Source: a bacterium
Lineage (GTDB): Bacteria > Myxococcota > UBA727 > JAUIJE01
DNA length: 64,000 nt
Direction: 5' to 3'
Assembly: GCA_030431455.1 (NCBI GenBank)
Contig: JAUIJE010000006.1
Span: 248,001 to 312,000 of the forward strand
The notes under the pieces are model-generated. The model searched no databases and had not been told where the DNA came from. It was given only the letters and a program-made list of their open reading frames with translations. Positions 33,590 to 42,068 of this stretch are shown one piece after another (the stretch's first letter is position 1; each line of letters opens with the position of its first letter). The position numbers were made by a program, and so were the translations under genes.

Positions 33590-34996
33590 ATGCCGCGATG
33601 GACCCGACAACCTGTGCTGTGCACCCTGCTTGTGGCCGGCGTGGTGGGCTTTCTGCCCCAGACCGCGTGGGCCGCGGCGAGCACCGCCGCCCCCAAGCTC
33701 TGGTACACGACGTACTTTTACACCGCGACCGAGGCGGTGGTGCATGGCTACGAGAAGGACACCACGGTCAAGATCGTGTCCCTCGACAAGAACAAGACGG
33801 TGTGGTCCGGCAAGGTCAACCCCGGCGACACCAAGCTCATCCCCACCGGCCGGGGGGTGTTCGGCTTTTTGTCGGACAAAAAGGCCTCCATTCTCGTCGG
33901 GACCCCGTCGAGCTGCGCGGTGGCCGGCTACTTCGTGCGCGACGAAGATGGCCACCAACGCAGCCGGCGGTTCTACTCCGCGCTGCCCTCCAGCGTGTAC
34001 GACGGCGATGAGCGGGTGGTGGCGTTCGCCTGGGAAGACATCGAGTTGACCATCACCGACACCACCACCGACAAAATGGTGTTCAAAGGGCCGGTGAAAA
34101 AGGACGCTTGGCACGAAATCCCGTTCGCCACCCTGCGCGGCATCAGCGGTCACACCCTGCACTTCGCGGCCGACAAGGCGGCCTTGAGTGTGCAGGTGTA
34201 TTACGACCAAGGCTTCTTTGTGCCGTCGGACAAAGGCCCCGCCGCGGGCAAACGGTTCCGAAGCTACGTCGGGAAAATCACCTCAGGCCCCAACCACCTG
34301 AACTTGATCAGCCACCGGCTGGACGTGCCCGTCACCGTCACCGACGTGGTGAGCAAAAAGCCCCTTTGGTCAGGGGTGGTGAAGAAAGGAACTGTGCATA
34401 CCCTCTCGGTGGACCGCAAGTTCGTCGAGGTCACCGCCGAGAAACCGATCCTGGTGTCGGTCTCGCCCACCAACTTCCCCGGCTACGCCGAGCATCACTT
34501 CGCCGCGGGCCTGGAAGGCCTCGGCATCGACAACGAGTTCTTGCTCAGCACGCCCGGAGAGGTGTGGCTGTTCAGCTATTTCGACGGCAACCCGGTCAAG
34601 GTCTACGACCTGGACGGCAAGGAGTTGTTCACGACCACCCTGCAGGCGGGACACGTGCACGGCCTCACCCCCGGTGCAGGCACATTCCGGGTGGTGTCGG
34701 ACAAAGGCCTGAGCGTGATGGGGGGGGCGTCGTCGTGCGGGGCTGAGTTTTCCCCCGCCGGAGGTCTGTTCGCCGTCGACGAAGCATTGTTCGCGGTGGC
34801 CGAGACCATCCTCGAGGAGCGCCGGATGCGGGCCCAGCAGGAGGGCCGGACCTTCACCGCGGAGGACGCGGCCGCGCCCTACTCCCGGGCGGAGCTCAGC
34901 CGGGCCAAGTCCGCGGTGGAGGGCGCCACCGGGCAGTCCTACAGCGCCGACGAGATCGAACAGCGCATGAAAAAGCTCCAAGAGAGCCATGACTGA
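33590..34996 (+). CDS. Secreted beta-repeat protein of unknown function
   Basis: A 468-residue exported protein with a signal peptide ending near TAWA/AASTAA. The body seems to contain repeated beta units in which a short element of the type V-x-V-x-D-x-x-x-K-x-x-x-x-x-x-V-x-x-G recurs (TVKIVSLDKNKTVWSGKV, LTITDTTTDKMVFKGPV, VTVTDVVSKKPLWSGVV, VKVYDLDGKELFTTTL), so four related beta modules are likely; this resembles the layout of IgGFc-binding-type repeat proteins but is not a firm match. The C-terminal 80 residues are charged and helical. The ribosome site AGGAGG lies 9-10 nt before the ATG. The function is unknown. Confidence 0.88.
   Translation: MPRWTRQPVLCTLLVAGVVGFLPQTAWAAASTAAPKLWYTTYFYTATEAVVHGYEKDTTVKIVSLDKNKTVWSGKVNPGDTKLIPTGRGVFGFLSDKKASILVGTPSSCAVAGYFVRDEDGHQRSRRFYSALPSSVYDGDERVVAFAWEDIELTITDTTTDKMVFKGPVKKDAWHEIPFATLRGISGHTLHFAADKAALSVQVYYDQGFFVPSDKGPAAGKRFRSYVGKITSGPNHLNLISHRLDVPVTVTDVVSKKPLWSGVVKKGTVHTLSVDRKFVEVTAEKPILVSVSPTNFPGYAEHHFAAGLEGLGIDNEFLLSTPGEVWLFSYFDGNPVKVYDLDGKELFTTTLQAGHVHGLTPGAGTFRVVSDKGLSVMGGASSCGAEFSPAGGLFAVDEALFAVAETILEERRMRAQQEGRTFTAEDAAAPYSRAELSRAKSAVEGATGQSYSADEIEQRMKKLQESHD
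34676..34687. other. Near match to the iterated CAATG dyad
   Basis: On the minus strand GAATGTGCCTGC, inside the secreted beta-repeat gene, read on the plus strand as GCA GGC ACA TTC; one base off the CAATGNNNNTGC form. Confidence 0.35.
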
Positions 34997-35130
34997 GCGC
35001 GCGCGGGTCCGGGCCGCGCCGCGGGTGGGGCCTTGCGTCCTCCGCCGCGGGGGCGAACGGGTGGGGGGACCGGGGGGCCGCTTGGTGCGGCACCGCACCG
35101 GCCGCGCCCGCGGCGTGCTATCACCGCGGC

Positions 35131-35661
35131 ATGCCCCTGTCCGACGCCCTGCGGCCTCTGCGCGGCGCTGACGCCGACGCCCTGGACCGGCTGTTCAACG
35201 ACCCCGTCGTGGGCCGCTACCTGTGGGACGGCAACAAGGTCGAACGCCACGTCATCGACGACATCATCAAACAGAGCCAAGCGAACTTTCAACAACACGG
35301 CCACGGCCTGTGGGTCCTCGACGACGGGGCGCAGATGGCGGCGGTGGCCGGGCTGTGGCCGTTCCGCGAAGAGCAAAGCCTCGAGCTCATCTACGCGGTG
35401 GCGGTCAAGTGGCAAGGCAAAGGCATTGCCACCCGCCTGGCCCACAGCATCTGCAACTTCGCGTTCACCGAGCTCGGGTTTGACGTGGTGCGCGCGTCCA
35501 CCGACGCGCCCAACCGCGCCTCGGTGCGGGTGCTGGAGAAGGCCGGGTTTGAGGGGACCGACGGCAAGACCATCGACGACAAGCCCACGCTCTTTTTCGA
35601 GCGGCGCGGGGGGGCCACGGTGCCGTACGCCCCGGGGGCGTTCGAGGTCCTGACCCCCTGA
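35131..35661 (+). CDS. GNAT-family N-acetyltransferase (RimJ/RimL-like)
   Basis: A 176-residue acetyltransferase. The N-terminus (LRPLRGADADALDRLFNDPVVGRYLW) and the acetyl-CoA motif (VAVKWQGKGIATRLAHSICNFAF), with the QGKGIA pyrophosphate loop and the closing NRASVRVLEKAGFE, are those of RimJ/RimL-type GNAT enzymes, which acetylate protein N-termini or small amines. The substrate is not predictable. It stands 53 bp in front of the photolyase gene and is likely the first gene of the plus-strand run reaching 40.6 kb. Confidence 0.93.
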   Translation: MPLSDALRPLRGADADALDRLFNDPVVGRYLWDGNKVERHVIDDIIKQSQANFQQHGHGLWVLDDGAQMAAVAGLWPFREEQSLELIYAVAVKWQGKGIATRLAHSICNFAFTELGFDVVRASTDAPNRASVRVLEKAGFEGTDGKTIDDKPTLFFERRGGATVPYAPGAFEVLTP

Positions 35662-35713
35662 TCGCGGCGAGGGCGCGCGGTGACCCCCGCGTCGTGTCCG
35701 GCATCTGACGAAG

Positions 35714-37369
35714 ATGGATGTCCTGACCCAACTGCAGCAGCGGCACCGGGGCCAAAAGGCCCCGGCACGGTTTGTCTATGTGGCCTACGACCAGCTGCAC
35801 CGCGACCTCGGCGCGCTCAAAGACGCGGACCCGGCCGACACCGGGGTGCTGCTCGTCGAGAGCGCGGACAAGGGCCGCCGGCGGCCGTACCACAAACAAA
35901 AACTCGCCTGGGTCTTGGCCAACCAACGCCACTTCGCGCTCGAGCTCGCGGACGCGGGCTTTTTCGTCGACCTGCGCTTCACCCCCGGGCCCTATGCCCC
36001 GTTGTTGCGCACGGTCGCCCAGGAGCACGGGCCGCTCACCATGACCGCGCCCGCCGAGCGCGAACTGCGGGCCGAGCTCGCCCCCCTCGTCGAGGACGGT
36101 GCGCTCACGCTCGTGCCCCACGACGGCTGGCTCACCACCGAGCAAGACTTCCAAAAGGGCGCGGGCCGTCCCTTTCGCATGGACCGGTTCTACCGCCACG
36201 TGCGCAAGCGCACCGGCGTCCTCATGGACGAGCAGGGCAAACCCGTGGGCGGGCGCTTCTCGTTCGACGGGGAAAACCGCGAACCTTACCGGCCGGACAA
36301 AGGCGCGCCGCCCCCTCCGCCGCCCCTGCGCTTCGCGGTCGACGATGTCAAACGGGAAGTGAAAGACCTGATCGAGACCCACTACGCCGACCATCCCGGC
36401 GTCATCGACCTCGACCGCCTCGCCGCCTCCGCCGATGACCACGCCCAGCACCTCGCGTACGTCCAACAACATTGCCTGACGTCGTTCGGGCCGTACGAAG
36501 ACGCGATGCACACCGATTCGGCGGTGCTCTTTCACACCCTGCTCTCCGCCCCGCTCAATCTCCACCGCATCCTGCCCGCGGCCGCGCTCACCCTCGTGCT
36601 CGAGGCAGACATCCCCCTCAACAGCAAAGAAGGCTTTGTCCGGCAGCTCATCGGGTGGCGCGAATATGTCCGCCACGTGCACCGGGTCACCGACGGCTTT
36701 CGCACCGGGCTCGACGTCGGCCACGACGACACCCGCCACGTCCCCGACGCGGGCTACTTCGCCTGGCGCGACCAGCCATCGCCCGCCCCTCTCGACCCCG
36801 CCTTCGCGGGGGCCCGCCCCCAGGCGATGCAGTCCCATACCGACCTGCCCCCCGCCTACTGGGGCCAAAAGAGCGGCCTGCACTGTCTCGACCACGTCGT
36901 CGGCCACGTCTGGCAAACCGGGTACAGCCACCACATCACCCGGCTCATGGTGCTGAGCAACATCGCGATGTTGCTCGACGTGGACCCGCGCCAGCTCACC
37001 GATTGGTTCTGGGTCATGTACATCGATGCCTACGACTGGGTGGTCGAGCCCAACGTGCTCGGCATGGGCACCTACGCGGCGGGGGAGGTCATGACCACCA
37101 AGCCCTACGTGGCCGGCTCGGGCTACATCAAAAAGATGAGCAACTTCTGTTCGGACTGCGCGTTCCATCCCCAGAAGACGTGCCCCTTGCCGCACCTCTA
37201 TTGGGCCTACCTCGACCGGCACCAGGACGCCCTGCAAGACAACCAGCGCGTGGCCATCCCCCTCGCGTCGTTGAAAAAACGCGACCCAGCCAAAAAGCAC
37301 GAGGACCGCGCGGTGTTCGAGCGCACCCTCGTCACCCTCGGCAAAGGCGAGCGGCTCACCCCCGCCTGA
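35714..37369 (+). CDS. Fe-S bacterial photolyase/cryptochrome (PhrB/FeS-BCP type)
   Basis: A 551-residue flavoprotein of the prokaryotic (6-4) photolyase group. The N-terminal domain begins like deoxyribodipyrimidine photolyase-related proteins (YDQLHRDLGAL). The FAD-binding region has GFVRQLIGWREYVRHVH, GYSHHITRLMVLSN and WFWVMYIDAYDWVVEPN. The iron-sulfur Cys are visible in LHCLDHVVGH and, near the end, NFCSDCAFHPQKTCPL, matching the four-Cys pattern of this subgroup. It repairs UV photoproducts using light. Genes around it (GNAT, YdeI-like, DUF4863) may share a stress-related transcript. Confidence 0.95.
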   Translation: MDVLTQLQQRHRGQKAPARFVYVAYDQLHRDLGALKDADPADTGVLLVESADKGRRRPYHKQKLAWVLANQRHFALELADAGFFVDLRFTPGPYAPLLRTVAQEHGPLTMTAPAERELRAELAPLVEDGALTLVPHDGWLTTEQDFQKGAGRPFRMDRFYRHVRKRTGVLMDEQGKPVGGRFSFDGENREPYRPDKGAPPPPPPLRFAVDDVKREVKDLIETHYADHPGVIDLDRLAASADDHAQHLAYVQQHCLTSFGPYEDAMHTDSAVLFHTLLSAPLNLHRILPAAALTLVLEADIPLNSKEGFVRQLIGWREYVRHVHRVTDGFRTGLDVGHDDTRHVPDAGYFAWRDQPSPAPLDPAFAGARPQAMQSHTDLPPAYWGQKSGLHCLDHVVGHVWQTGYSHHITRLMVLSNIAMLLDVDPRQLTDWFWVMYIDAYDWVVEPNVLGMGTYAAGEVMTTKPYVAGSGYIKKMSNFCSDCAFHPQKTCPLPHLYWAYLDRHQDALQDNQRVAIPLASLKKRDPAKKHEDRAVFERTLVTLGKGERLTPA

Positions 37370-37400
37370 CAAAGTCTGAGGGAGCGGCTAGACCACGGGC

Positions 37401-37655
37401 ATGGCCGATCCCACGTTCGACAACCTCAAGCGCCCCCGGCAGCCGATGCCCGGCTGGGTCAAGGCCTTGCTCGACGAGCGCGGCCTCATGGCCGCCTACC
37501 GCGCGCGCCCCGCCTACCAACAGAACGACTATCTCGGGTGGATCGCGCGGGCCAAGCGGGAGGCCACCCAACAAAAGCGCTGCGCCCAGATGCTCGACGA
37601 GCTCGCGCGCGGCGACGTCTACATGAACATGGACTGGCGCGGCCAGCCCACGTGA
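37401..37655 (+). CDS. Small YdeI/OmpD-associated (OmdA) family protein
   Basis: An 84-residue protein matching the C-terminal part of the YdeI/OmpD-associated family: the block AYQQNDYLGWIARAKREATQQKRCAQML, with the AKR-x-x-T-x-x-x-R core, is diagnostic. Full-length members are about twice as long, so this is a short or stand-alone form. The family is linked to stress or bacteriocin tolerance in enterobacteria, with unclear chemistry. It lies 31 bp after the photolyase and 14 bp before the DUF4863 gene. Confidence 0.85.
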   Translation: MADPTFDNLKRPRQPMPGWVKALLDERGLMAAYRARPAYQQNDYLGWIARAKREATQQKRCAQMLDELARGDVYMNMDWRGQPT

Positions 37656-37669
37656 CCTTGGAGCGTTCC

Positions 37670-38143
37670 ATGGACAAAGCCGCCTTCGCCGACCTGCTCG
37701 CCCCCGTGACCGCGTTTGTCGCCACCCTGGACCTGTCCAACCCCGCCGCGGCCAAGCAGCGGCTCCACGACAAGTTCCCCCTCGGGAGCGCGACCCTCCA
37801 GGCCGTGCGCGAGGGCCTGCGCGCCGGGATCGAAGCAGGCACATTGTGCACCCGGGAGAACGACGGGGTCCGCTTTTCCCGGCTGCAGAAGCCCGAAGGC
37901 GAGGGCGCGTGGTCCATCGACCTGGTGCACATGAACGGCCCCGGCCCCGCCCACACCCACGGGCAGGGCGAGGTCGACCTGTGTTTTGCCGTCGAGGGGC
38001 GCGCCACCTTCGACGGCCAGCCCGAGGGCTGGACCGTCTACCCGCCGGGCAGTTGGCATGTGCCCACCGTGGCCGACGGCGTGATGGACATCGTGTATTT
38101 CCTGCCCGGCGGCGCCATCGAGTTCGGCCCCCAAAAGCCCTGA
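37670..38143 (+). CDS. DUF4863 protein (hydroxylaminobenzoate lyase PnbB-like)
   Basis: A 157-residue protein of the DUF4863 family. The C-terminal half is a cupin-like barrel with SIDLVHMNGPGPAHTHGQGE and YPPGSWHVPTVADGVM, carrying the His and Glu expected for a metal site. One family member, PnbB, is a 4-hydroxylaminobenzoate lyase; most others are untested, so the exact reaction here is unknown. The ATG at 37670 suits the family N-terminus; an in-frame TTG at 37658 is the alternative. It is part of the photolyase gene run. Confidence 0.85.
   Translation: MDKAAFADLLAPVTAFVATLDLSNPAAAKQRLHDKFPLGSATLQAVREGLRAGIEAGTLCTRENDGVRFSRLQKPEGEGAWSIDLVHMNGPGPAHTHGQGEVDLCFAVEGRATFDGQPEGWTVYPPGSWHVPTVADGVMDIVYFLPGGAIEFGPQKP
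37835..37846. other. Relative of the iterated CAATG dyad
   Basis: On the minus strand CAATGTGCCTGC, inside the DUF4863 gene; fits CAATGNNNNTGC but lacks the C at position 7. Confidence 0.35.
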
Positions 38144-38185
38144 CCTCGTCGGGAAGCGTTCGCGCTCATCGGCGGTTGTGCGGAG

Positions 38186-38671
38186 GTGTTCATCGCGCAC
38201 CTGCCCGCGGGCTATCTGCTGAGTCGTCGCGCCACCACCCGCCGGGTGCGGGTGGCGCTGCTCGTCGGGAGCGTGCTGCCCGACCTCGACTTGTTGTGGT
38301 TCTACCTCGTCGACCACGGGGCGGTGCACCACCATCGCTATGTCCCGCACATCCCCCTGCTCTGGGGCGCGGTGCTCGTCGTGGGCCTGGCGCTGCGCCG
38401 CGCGTTCTCCGTCGGTGACGTGCTCACCGGGCTGGGCGTCGGCGGGCTTTTTCACGTCGTGCTCGACACCGCGGTGGGGCACATCATGTGGCTGTGGCCG
38501 TGGTCGGACGAGATGTGGGCGATCTGGACCGTGACCCGCCGGTTCGAGCCGTGGTGGCTCAACTTCCTGCTGCACGAGAGCTTCGGGCTCGAGATCGCCC
38601 TCTGCCTGGCCGCCCTCATGGTGTGGAAAAAATCCAAACAAAACAAAAGGTTGGCAGCGACGGTACCGTGA
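38186..38671 (+). CDS. Membrane-bound metal-dependent hydrolase-like protein (YdjM/DUF457 type)
   Basis: A 161-residue integral membrane protein beginning at a GTG with GGAGG just upstream. The N-terminus MFIAHLPAGYLLSR, followed by LLVGSVLPDLDLLWFYL and GAVHHHRYVPHIPLLWG, has the His/Asp pattern of the YdjM/LexA-binding inner-membrane hydrolase-like family; a later FHVVLDTAVGHIMW adds another His/Asp pair. Four membrane segments are likely. The activity of this family is not established. Confidence 0.85.
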   Translation: MFIAHLPAGYLLSRRATTRRVRVALLVGSVLPDLDLLWFYLVDHGAVHHHRYVPHIPLLWGAVLVVGLALRRAFSVGDVLTGLGVGGLFHVVLDTAVGHIMWLWPWSDEMWAIWTVTRRFEPWWLNFLLHESFGLEIALCLAALMVWKKSKQNKRLAATVP

Positions 38672-38788
38672 AGTACCCGGCGCCAAAAAGGGCCGGCCGC
38701 CGCTATACCCCCCACGCGACCGGGGCGTCTTTGCGCGGCCTGATATCGTGACACCCTTTCGGCCACACGCCCTTCCCCGAGGCCCCTC

Positions 38789-39733
38789 ATGAGCAGCATC
38801 AAACGCCCCGACTTCAACCGCCACCTGCAGAACACGTCCATCGACGTCAACAAAGCCAAGCAGGACACCGACCTCGCCGGGGTCAACCTCGACAAAGCCG
38901 ACCTCAACCACGACGGCAAGATCGCGGGGGCGGCGGAGACCGACCAGCTGTTCCTCGAGATCGACAAGATGGACCGCGACGGGTCCTACCAGTCCATGGA
39001 CGTCGGCAACGACAAGGTCAAAAGCGCGATCCTCGCCGCCGCCGACCAAGCCGGCGCGCCCGGCCTCAAGGCCCACATGGCCCGCATCGAACAGATGACC
39101 GGCACCGGTGGCACCGGCCCCACCAACACCGACGTGGCCAAGGCCGCCGACGACCTCGTCAGCAACTACGCACAGAACTACGGCGTCGACGATCCCTGGT
39201 TCAACCTCGACCCCAAACACGCGCTCCCCGCCAACGTGCGCCTCGGGGGCCTCAAGGGCCGCTGGAAGTGCAACCTGTTCGCCGGCAACGTCATGGCCAA
39301 GGCCGGGTTCGAGCCGCCCTATTACGGCAACCGGGGCAGCGGCGAGTACCCCAACGCCAACCAGTTCTTCAAGTGGAGCGACAAGTACGCGGGCCAGTAC
39401 GGCAACAAGGAGCACTTCAAGCTCAAGGCCGAGGTGCTCAACGTCGACCAGATGTCGTCCGACGAGAAGAAGACCGCGATCATGGAGCTGCTCAAAAAGG
39501 CCGAGCCCGGCGACTTCATCTTTGTCGATCACCGCGGCGCGGACGTGTCCGACGGCGGGCACTGCCGGGTGGTCACGGAGAACACCCTCGACGACCAAGG
39601 CAACGGCGCGGTGAAATGTGCCCAGGCCTCGCACGGCCAGGCCGAGGTGCAGGACGAGAAGGTGTTCGACTTCACCGGCGAAGAACACATCTGGCTGATG
39701 AAGGCGACCAAGCCGCGGGTGGGCAACAGCTGA
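38789..39733 (+). CDS. EF-hand protein with Cys/His amidase-like (NlpC/P60-CHAP-like) domain, no signal peptide
   Basis: A 314-residue protein without any hydrophobic N-terminus. Residues about 30-70 hold one canonical EF-hand loop (DLNHDGKIAGAAE) and a second degenerate one (DKMDRDGSYQSMD). Residues about 140-314 look like a papain-fold peptidoglycan amidase: GRWKCNLFAGNVMAKAG, with a Cys at the head of a helix, and later GDFIFVDHRGADVSDGGHCRVV with a His; these would be the Cys-His pair. Such domains cut peptide bonds in cell walls, yet nothing here directs it to the Sec pathway. It could be a cytoplasmic enzyme or a toxin/effector exported by a specialised route. The assignment is inference from motifs. 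Confidence 0.8.
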   Translation: MSSIKRPDFNRHLQNTSIDVNKAKQDTDLAGVNLDKADLNHDGKIAGAAETDQLFLEIDKMDRDGSYQSMDVGNDKVKSAILAAADQAGAPGLKAHMARIEQMTGTGGTGPTNTDVAKAADDLVSNYAQNYGVDDPWFNLDPKHALPANVRLGGLKGRWKCNLFAGNVMAKAGFEPPYYGNRGSGEYPNANQFFKWSDKYAGQYGNKEHFKLKAEVLNVDQMSSDEKKTAIMELLKKAEPGDFIFVDHRGADVSDGGHCRVVTENTLDDQGNGAVKCAQASHGQAEVQDEKVFDFTGEEHIWLMKATKPRVGNS

Positions 39734-39780
39734 CGCGCCGCCCGGCTGGCTGAACATTCCGGTTGGGCTATCGTCGGAGC

Positions 39781-40641
39781 ATGATGCGCGCCCTTTTGTG
39801 TTTGGCTTTGTTGTGTGTGCCCACGGCCGGGCTGGCCGCGGGCACCAACTCGATGGTGGGGCTGCTCACCGACAAGCTCATGCTCCCCACCGCCAAGGTG
39901 GACCCCCGGGGCGCGCTCCCCGACGTCAACGCCCCGCACGTGATCGTCACCCAGAAGGCGGTGTGGTGGGCGGACAACGGCCAGTCGCTGCAAAAGGCGA
40001 CGCAGCTCTACCTCACCCGCGACACCGACATCCACGACCCCAAGATGCGCATCGACGCGCTCTTTGACGCGGTGACCCGGGCCCAGGCCGGGGGCCAGAC
40101 CCCGGTGGTGCTCCTCGACACCCGCCTGCCCCAGCCGGTGCGCATGCGGGTGTTCGCGACCTTGACCCAAGCCAATGCCAATGCGTGCGTGGCCGTGGCC
40201 TACGGCCGGCGGGCGCACTGCGCGGGGCCCATCGAGTACCGCCAGGCCGCGGGGGAGCTGTTCTCGCCGGGGGCGGCCGAGCACACCGCGGCGGGGGAGA
40301 AGCGGCCGGGCAAGGCCGAGCGCCCGGTGACGTCGAAGAAGGCGGCCGCGGCCGCGGGCCTGAGCGAGGCCCACGTCAAGGCGGTGATGCGCAAGTACGA
40401 GCCCCGGGTCCAACAATGTTACCGCAAGAAGCTCGTGCACCGGACGCGCCTCAAGGGCAAGCTGGTCATGCGGGTGGTGGTGGGCAGCACCGGCAAGGTG
40501 GTCGAAGTCGGGGTCAAGCGCGACTTCCTCAAGGACGGGGACGTCGCCGCCTGCGTCATCGACGTGCTCTACGACGCCCAGTTCAACCGGCGGGGCACGG
40601 GGACGATCGAGATCACCTACCCGTTCACGTTCAAGTCCTGA
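39781..40641 (+). CDS. AgmX/PglI C-terminal domain protein, exported
   Basis: A 286-residue exported protein. The signal peptide MMRALLCLALLCVPTAGLA is followed by an N-terminal domain with a YLTRDTDIHDPKMRIDAL stretch, and the C-terminal 90 residues match the TonB-like AgmX/PglI domain: VMRKYEPRVQQCYRKKL, LKGKLVMRVVVGSTGKVVEV, DVAACVIDVLYDAQF and a final TYPFTFKS. This domain is common in Myxococcota, in gliding-motility and other envelope proteins. Its role is probably structural at the envelope. It ends the plus-strand run and converges on the trypsin-like protease gene 51 bp away. Confidence 0.9.
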   Translation: MMRALLCLALLCVPTAGLAAGTNSMVGLLTDKLMLPTAKVDPRGALPDVNAPHVIVTQKAVWWADNGQSLQKATQLYLTRDTDIHDPKMRIDALFDAVTRAQAGGQTPVVLLDTRLPQPVRMRVFATLTQANANACVAVAYGRRAHCAGPIEYRQAAGELFSPGAAEHTAAGEKRPGKAERPVTSKKAAAAAGLSEAHVKAVMRKYEPRVQQCYRKKLVHRTRLKGKLVMRVVVGSTGKVVEVGVKRDFLKDGDVAACVIDVLYDAQFNRRGTGTIEITYPFTFKS

Positions 40642-40692
40642 GCGTGTGCGCGCGGCGCGCCGCGGCCGGTTGGGTCTGCGACGATGATTTGC

Positions 40693-41949
40693 TCAATCAG
40701 GCCGGCGCCGGCCCGTGACCGGTGGCCGGGCGTGGCGCCGCCGCGCGCGGCGCACGGCGAGCGCGGCCGCGGGCCACGTCCAGCCCCACCAAGAGCCGGT
40801 CGACGGCCCGGTCGTGCACCCGATCAGGGGCGGGTCGACGTCGGGCTCCGGCTCGGGGTCTGCGGCCGGCTCCGGTTCGGGCGCGGGTTCGGGCGTGGGC
40901 TCCGGCGTGGGCTCGGGCTCGGGCGCGTCGGGCGGCGCCCCACATCCGGTGCCGTCCTCGTTGCACCCGTCGGCGCAGGGGCTTTCGGTGAACGTGCCCG
41001 CGCTGCACGACACGCGCACCCCGTCCAAGCAGCGGTCGCCGAGGTCGGGGCAGGCCAGCCACGCATCGCTGAGGGCTTGGGGCCAAAAATCGTCTGTGCG
41101 CTCCAGCGAGGTCACGGCCACCCGCGGGGGCACCACCGTCGACAGCACCCCCGCCACCGCCGGCGCACCGTCTTGCAGAATGATCGCCGGCCCCCCGGAG
41201 TCGCCGTGGGTGGGAAGCCCCGCGCCGGACGCGACGGCGATGAAATAGTCGGCCGCGGTGTCGGTGGTCTCGGTCTGAAAGACGCCGTACCGGCGCGGCC
41301 CGAACATGGTGTGGGCCTCGTCCAAATACCCGAACCCCCCGAACAGGACATCCTCACCCACCGCGGGGGCAAAGCCGCCCAGCAAGGTGCGCGCGGCCGG
41401 GGCCACGGGCACCGCCACGTCGCCGAGCGGGGACGTCGCCGGCCAGCAGGCATCGAAGGGTGACTCGGCCAACGCGAGCAGGGCCACGTCACGGTCGATG
41501 ACCCCGAGGTTGGCCGCGGGGAGGGCGTCGGCGGCGACCACGTCCTCGACGTCGAGGGCACAGGTGAACGCCCCCCGCTCGGGGCCGAACGAGACCACAA
41601 ACCCGGCCGGGTCCCCGACGATGGCGGGCTCACCGTCGAGGTACCAGGCGCTGAGATTGTCGACGACACAGTGCACCGCGGTGATGACCACGCGGCCGCC
41701 GGCCCAGGTCCCGGAACACTCCGAGGGGCCGAACTGCACGTGCACCACCGCGTTCTGTTGGGCCGCGCTCAGGCCCCAGGCCTCGGGGGCGGCGGCGGTT
41801 CCGCCGATCACCGCGGCGGTGTGCGCGGGCTTGGGCGCGAGGTCGAGCGGGGGGCCACCACAGCCGAGCAGGAGGACGGCGGCCAGTCCCATGGCGAGGG
41901 GGGCAGCGGGGCGGGGCGAATCGATGCGCGTGATGGTCCGGGCGGTCAC
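40693..41949 (-). CDS. Surface trypsin-like serine protease with both lipobox and C-terminal anchor
   Basis: A 418-residue S1-family protease. The catalytic triad is clear: His in GGRVVITAVHCV, Asp in IDRDVALLAL and Ser in GLPTHGDSGGPAI. An N-terminal lipobox (VLLLGC) follows about 30 residues of leader. After the protease domain comes a Cys-rich module (ACPDLGDRCLDGVRVSC, CADGCNEDGTGC), a Pro-Glu linker, then IGCTTGPSTG, a hydrophobic stretch and RRARRR, a MYXO-CTERM-like tail. It is probably held at the cell surface, and may be cut free by its own or other proteases. It is divergent from the LuxR-type regulator. Confidence 0.92.
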   Translation of the reverse strand: MTARTITRIDSPRPAAPLAMGLAAVLLLGCGGPPLDLAPKPAHTAAVIGGTAAAPEAWGLSAAQQNAVVHVQFGPSECSGTWAGGRVVITAVHCVVDNLSAWYLDGEPAIVGDPAGFVVSFGPERGAFTCALDVEDVVAADALPAANLGVIDRDVALLALAESPFDACWPATSPLGDVAVPVAPAARTLLGGFAPAVGEDVLFGGFGYLDEAHTMFGPRRYGVFQTETTDTAADYFIAVASGAGLPTHGDSGGPAIILQDGAPAVAGVLSTVVPPRVAVTSLERTDDFWPQALSDAWLACPDLGDRCLDGVRVSCSAGTFTESPCADGCNEDGTGCGAPPDAPEPEPTPEPTPEPAPEPEPAADPEPEPDVDPPLIGCTTGPSTGSWWGWTWPAAALAVRRARRRHARPPVTGRRRPD

Positions 41950-42068
41950 GGGTTCTCCTTTGGCCTTTTTGGGGCTCTCTTGGGGCGCACGCGATGACGG
42001 TAGGGAGCGGGGGCTCTGTGCGAACCGGCCGATCGGCCGCTGCGTGGTACCCTGACGAGGTTGTGGTG

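Noticed and set aside
35131-38671. Photolyase, GNAT, YdeI-like and DUF4863 genes as a defence island
   Set aside because: All are common stress or metabolic families; no nuclease, toxin, sensor or helicase of a known defence system is among them.
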